Shown here: positions 1 through 6,000 of the stretch, piece by piece
Layout of the letters: the number at the start of each line of letters is the position of its first letter
Numbering within the stretch: the stretch's first letter is position 1
Assembly: GCA_044339595.1 (NCBI GenBank)
Contig: JBIIVF010000232.1
Location: forward strand, 1-7,928
Direction of reading: 5' to 3'
From: CAZTGZ01 sp044339595
GTDB taxonomy: Bacteria; Bacteroidota; Bacteroidia; NS11-12g; UBA9320
Length of the DNA: 7,928 nt
Position numbers and translations under genes: made by a program
The notes under the pieces: model-generated
What the model saw: only the letters and a program-made list of their open reading frames with translations
The model's database searches: none
What the model was told of the DNA's origin: nothing

Positions 1-42
1 ATTAGATGGCCGGGTCACATTAATTTCAATATTGGCTGCTGA
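1..42 (-). other. First residues of a further, unidentified domain
   Basis: Residues 2629-2642 (SAANIEINVTRPSN) follow the last TIG strand and run off the left edge. 'I-VTRPSN' looks like the first strand of another beta-sandwich, but there is too little sequence to name a family. It does show that the protein continues past the IPT domain. Confidence 0.4.
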
Positions 43-3000
43 GGTTGTAGTAACTTTCAATCCCCTGTTTAAGCTAACCTTTTCAAATTCGTTGGTTGCT
101 GTGACATCATATAGACCAAGTTGAGCATCCGACAACGTAAATGTAGCATAAGCTATAGTCGGATCTTCCAGTATAAAACTTCCAGCATCATCATCTACGG
201 AGCCAAACATCGCCTCATACAATGTGCCGGTGGTATCCACGGTAGCACTGCCCGAAGTGGCAGAATCCAACATCAATCCGAAAACGGTACTTTCATTAAA
301 CTTAGAACCTTCAATTTTTAAGGTAATCTGGCCATTATTGCCGACTTCAATTGGTGTCACTTTTCGAATCTCAAAGTTAAGTTTTCTGGCATATAGGCTC
401 ATGTGCTGTTGATTACCATTGCTGGTTTCACCATAGACCATGATGTAATAAGTACCCGTTTGAACCTCAGGTATTAGTACCTCCTGATTGCCTTCAAATG
501 GCGATGAAAATCCATAATCAAAGGTTGATCTGGATGGGACATCCCCATATCTCAAGTACATTTCATTGTTTCCATTGACCGAATCTCCTTTTAAGGTAAC
601 CAGGATTGACTCCCCATTCAATGAATCAGGTATCACCAATCTGTAATACTCACTCTTGTTGTCATAAAGCGTGTCTGGCAATAAAGTATTTAAAGGCAAC
701 AATGGAATGGATATCTCAACCGGATTGCTGTATTGCGTATTGTTGGTATCTGCACTTTCAGCAATGTTATTCATGATATCGGTATATACAATAAAATAAT
801 AATTGCCATCAGACACACCGGTGATGGATGCTGCCACCGACTTATTCACCGAACTGCTCGGCAACAAATTCAGAAGATACGTTTGTGAAGCAAATAAAAT
901 ATCTGTTGCATCCCACACTGTATCTGCAGATAAGTAAACATTATCTCTCATCCAACCTGATGCAGGATTAGAACCAATATTCCGAACGGTATAGTCTACA
1001 CCCACAGCGGCACCAATGGCAGCTGATGTAGGAGCAGTGACCACGGACACAATCAAATTCGCCGGTGGTGCAGCCGACATTGTAATCGCTGATGCTACTG
1101 TGTTGTTGGTTTCTGCATTGTGTTCATATACAAGGTTGGTCTCATCCGTTTTTAATATGATGATGTAATTTCCGCTGTAGGTGGAAGGTACTGTAAACTC
1201 TGCACTGTCTTTGTATTTTCCGGCAATGGCCAGATTTCCGATATGTGTTTTGGAACCCAATAGATAATCAGAGCCATCAAGCACAAAGTCGGTAGAAAGA
1301 TAGGCCCTGTCGATCCATGAATTTTGGGTTGTGGCTCCGTTACCGTCGTTCTTAACTTCCCATACAATTTTCACAGGTTGTCCTGATGTACCGGTAGAAG
1401 GAATGGTCCAAGCGTTGAATTTAAGATCCGGCGATGCGCTCAAAATCACTTTCATCGCAACCGCCGCACCTGAAGCATTCTTTCTAGCTCTGGTGTTGTT
1501 GGTTGTATCCTCATCATTGTTCGCATTGGTTATATCCGATTTTACAATCAGATAATAATTGCCTTGCGTTCCGTTGGGTATGGAATAAGTTCGATTAATC
1601 TTGTAAGAGCTGTCTTTGGCTAAATCCGAATTAATTTGAACTTCACCCAATTTAATGTCTGAAGCATCTAAAAACGAATCAAGCGACAAGTATGCCTGGT
1701 CTGACCAATAATCAGCCAACGTTGTAGCCTCTCCTATGTTTTTAATGCGCCACCCCATTTGAAAAGTTGTTCCTGAATAAGCAGAATCAGGACCATAAAT
1801 ACTATCAACGGCCAAGTCTACCGGAGGATATCCATTCACATAAATTTTCTTACTTCTACGTACGTTATTGCCTTCAAAGGTGTACTCATATAAGCGGTCT
1901 TCATAATCCGCAAAAGCATAGAAATAATAATTACCGGCAGAAACGGTTCCGGGTATCACCGCATCAAATGAGTCTGTATAGCCTGTACTGATTGGAGTTG
2001 ATCCGGTTCTGGTAAACGTATACAATGCAATCGCTCTGCTCAAGCTAAATATACTGTCTTTGGATAGGTATAGTCGGTCTTTCCATTGTGGAAGTGCCTC
2101 CGCTATTCCATCGTTACTCACTCGATAAACGAGGTGAGCTGCTGATCCGGCTTCAGAAGTATCCGGTACATCTAAGCCTGATAGATTTAAATCAGGATAA
2201 GGAGACAAGGTAACATTGATTGACCAGGGACTACCAATGTTATTGGTGTCTGTTTGCTCATAAATAACATCATCGTTATCAGTTCTTACATAAATATAAC
2301 GCAATCCACTTGTACCGTTCGGGATGCGAACAAACCGAACTTTATCTGTGTACTCATTTTTATTGAGTGCAACCGTATAGCTTAAGCTGTCGAGCGCAAT
2401 CACGGAATCCTTATGAAATTTGTTATACGAAGAGATGAACACTTTATCTTCTCTTGCTTTAGATGGATCATCTCCGGGGCCAAGATTTGTAACTCTCCAA
2501 GAAACCTGAATCAGTTTTCCACTCGAATCAGCGGATGGAGCAGTCACTCCGGTCACACTCAAATCAGGTCGAACAATGAACACCCCTTCTCTTGTAACGT
2601 TATTGGTATCCTGTGTTCCTTCAAATACGTAATTATGGTAATCCGCAATTACATAAATATAGTACTGACCCGAAAGTTGATCCGGGATATTCACAAATGT
2701 AGAAACAAACAAGGTATCGCCCGCCTCTACTCTAGGTTGATAAGGTTGCAATAATTGCGTGATGTTAGAAGGGTTATATACCGGACTCGCAGAAATTCCG
2801 ATATAATCATACCATCCATTAAAGGTTCTAGAACCACCTTCGTTGATCAACTGATATTGTATGTTGACCCTTTTCCTTGAGCTGGTTGTGTCAGCGAAAA
2901 CAATATTTCTAACCACCAAATCAGGTGGCGGCGTTAACAACACATCAATGGTATCGCTGCCTCCTCTGTTGTTGTTTTCGGCGGAATGTTCATACACACT

Positions 3001-6000
3001 ATTATACAAATCCGTTACAACATACACGTAATGAAATCCACTCGAGGTCATTGGAATGGTTAAATTGAACCCGGCGGTATAAATACTATCAGGTTTCAAA
3101 TCTCCGTTGTGATATACGTTCCCTTTGTAAACAGCATTGCCGTTAAACACAGAATCTTTAGACAAATACACTCCATCATACCACTGATCCGGTCGGGTTT
3201 CACCGGTACCACGATTTTTGATGGTAAATGAAACGCTGATGGTGCTTCCGGAGAAAACTGTAGATGGGGCTGTTACAGCAATTACTTGCAAATCAGGAGG
3301 TGGGGTGAGCGTTACATTGGTTCCTGCAGAATCAGATCGCAAGTTGTTGCCATCATTAGATTCTATTAAATTCGAGTAAGCATCAGCCCGAACAATGAAG
3401 TAATATTTTCCATTGATGCCATTTGGCAACGTCACATTCAGGTTATTGTTATAGCTCTGTGAAGCATTCAAAGAAGCACCGTTTGGGGCGCCTCCCAAAT
3501 AAATATCACTACCATCGTAGGTTTGATCGGATGATAAATAGACCAAATCATACCATGATGTGGAGCCTGTTGATCCGGAACCGATATTCCGCACCACCCA
3601 GGAAACATTGACCGAGTTACCGCTGAAAGCGGATATCGGGGCGCTTACACTTGTTACCGTTACATCGGGCAAATAGCGCATGGTAAATCTTTGAACCGGA
3701 CCGTCTGCATCGCAAGATGGGTTCTTCGAAACCACTTGCCATTTGTACATCACCCCGTATCCAAGTCCACTCCCAATTTGGGCAGAAATCTGACTGATGT
3801 TTGTAAATAATGGTGATCCCGGGCGGGAACTTACACTGTCCGGCCAAACATACACATCGTAAGCCGTTGCGCCGGTAGCCGGTGACCAAGACAAGTTAAA
3901 TGGGAAGGATTGATTCACGGAACTGTCGGTAGGAATCATCGACCCCACTGCAATCACCGTTTGATAATTGTTAATCGTCTTAGAAGCAGTATCATTCAGG
4001 CGATAGGTTTCATTGCTCAAATCAGTCCATGCTTTGATTGTATACGCCGAGTAGCTGCCAAAATGGTATTTCACCGGGAATGAGTAAGTACGGCTTTGTC
4101 CTGAATTGAGAGAATCTGCAGTGGTCAATGAATCCGCAAAAACACCATTCACACTATATCTCACTTTAAACCCTGACTGACGGTTGCTACCGAAGTTAAA
4201 CACCGTTACCTCTACCGTTTGAGAATCTAGTTCACAACCTGAACCGTTGATAATCCTGCTAACGCCAATATTATCCGGCAAACTGTTAAATTCATCGGCC
4301 CCAATATCCGGACGGGTGGAGTTTCTGGTATCTCCATCGATATCCGAAGAGATACCACTGATGTTGGTACCTACACTATCCAAACTGATTAAAGTTGTAT
4401 GCAAATCATCATTGGAGAAATACAATGGATTCACACTGACAGAATTGGCATCTTTGGAAGTAGCGGCTTTCCAGGCGGCTAAATTGCTGCGATTTGTACC
4501 GGCCTGATTTATTAAGACAGCACCACTGGTATACCAGTTGTTATAGTTACAAATCGAAGGTAGGGTTCCGCTCACATACATGGCTACCCCGCCTGCATTA
4601 TGAGCAATGCTATTGTTTCTAAGATTATAATTAGAATTAGACCCAAAATAGAGCATCTGATAATTGGCAACCGTATGGAAATTCATACTGTTATAATCAA
4701 TATCTACATAGTTACTTCCATCCATTCTGAGGATATAGCCGTAATAATAATAGTTGCTCAGGAAATTATTGAATATTCTTCCTTTATTCGCTGAATTACC
4801 TATGTGTCCTGAAATATAAATGTTATAGGAATATTTCGCATTGATAATTTTATTACCTTGAATGGTGAAGGCGTCTGATGTTTGAGATAAGTAAATACCC
4901 ATATCCCCCTCTCCTACATTGCTAATGGTATTGCCTGAAATATTAAAATTCTTTTGATAGTTCAGGTAAATAGCGGTATATCCGATATTAGAAAATTGAT
5001 TACCTGAAATACTCAGACCGGTTTCATAATTCGCGCTGCTTCCGCTGTTTCCATATAGCTGTGCACCGTAATAGAACCCTGTAATCGTGTTTCCTGAAAT
5101 ATTCAAGTTGTTGTCGATATCTGAAGTAGAATACACCCCGCCGGTATAATAATAACCCGGGCTGGTGTGTCTAATCATGTTGTTTGAAACATTGCAATTG
5201 AGTGAGCCATTGTTCACCACCACCGCATAACCGTAATAGTAATAGGTGGGTTGAATGGTCATTCTTGAAAGGGTGATGTAATCTGCACCATTTAGCCAAA
5301 CCACATAATTATTGGAGCTGCCTGCACTGTATGAAATGATTACTTTGCTGCTGTCACCTGACTCAGAGGTGAAGGTTACCGGACGGTTACTTTGGCTGCC
5401 GGGATAACTCATCAACTTGATCTGTTCATTATAAGTACCATTTCGCACTTTAAATGTAACGGTATCTATAATACCCCCTAAATGGAGTGCATTCACTGCT
5501 TCAGCAAAAGAATTGAAATCCGGCAAGGTTCCTCCAATGGTATAAACACCTGCCAGGGCCGCATATAAATTGGTTTTGGTCAGGGTATCGTTATAATTTA
5601 AGGTATCGGCTTTGCCATTGGGTTGTGCAGGCCATGCCTTAACTGTGTAATTTATGGCTGCCGCAAAATTGAACGTACCCAAAGTAACCGTATCAGTGCG
5701 TCCGCTTGGAACACTTCCTGTCCATGAAACGGCTGTTTGAGAAGACCCATTAACGGTCCAGTTGACGGTAGCAGATTTTAATGTGTCGGAACCATAATTG
5801 GTCATCAACACCTTTACACTCATATTTCCACTCGCAAACGGTGCTAAAGGGCTGATATAAGCTGAAATACCGGCATCATCCGGTCCGGGAATACGAAATT
5901 CGTCGGCACCAATATCAGGTTTAACACTGTCTCGTTTTTCTCCATCAAAGTCAAATTGAACGAGGTTGCTTAACAACCCTTTTTCGTTCAGATCGATGCC

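Larger units (their letters stand above)
706..3672 (-). repeat. Array of eight tandem CARDB-type repeats (A1-A8)
   Basis: Residues 1419-2407. Eight units of 119-131 residues follow head to tail with no linker. Each starts with PDL or a variant (PDV, PVDL, PANL). It then has a hydrophobic-V-N-G strand (WVVRNIGSG in A1, WEVKNDGNG in A7), in most units a YLS loop, a strand ending G-YY-IV--D, and an E-----NN turn. The last NN is present in all eight. This is the CARDB/APHP pattern of extracellular beta-sandwich repeats. The units are clearly diverged from each other, so the array is old or diversifying rather than freshly expanded. No cysteine was seen anywhere in it. Confidence 0.88.

Noticed and set aside
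1152..1367. Minus-strand ORF of 71 codons and a plus-strand ORF nearby at 1331-1555
   Set aside because: Both are out-of-frame shadows of CARDB repeats A6 and A7, with no start signal or domain.
2413..2754. Plus-strand ORF of 113 codons, the longest closed ORF in the window
   Set aside because: It lies antisense to CARDB repeats A3 and A4, which have clear family motifs. Its translation has no recognisable domain, and it has no convincing ribosome binding site.
3617..3889. Minus-strand ORF of 90 codons in another frame
   Set aside because: It is a shadow of the FnIII-like domain and the start of CARDB A1. The true frame runs straight through with W/Y strand motifs.
4739..4756. Runs of 'ata' triplets on the plus strand here and near 5142-5158, resembling a microsatellite
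   Set aside because: They are simply Tyr codons (TAT/TAC) of YYYY runs in the minus-strand protein. The runs are short and imperfect.
4247..4794. Plus-strand ORFs of 86 and 64 codons (4247-4507, 4600-4794)
   Set aside because: They are antisense to the helix 3 cap and rungs. The Ile/Val-rich translation reflects the reverse complement of Asn/Tyr/Asp codons.
4900..5110. Regularly spaced similar DNA segments that could suggest a CRISPR-like array
   Set aside because: The repeats are imperfect, vary in spacing (23 and 30 codons), stay in frame and encode beta-helix rungs.
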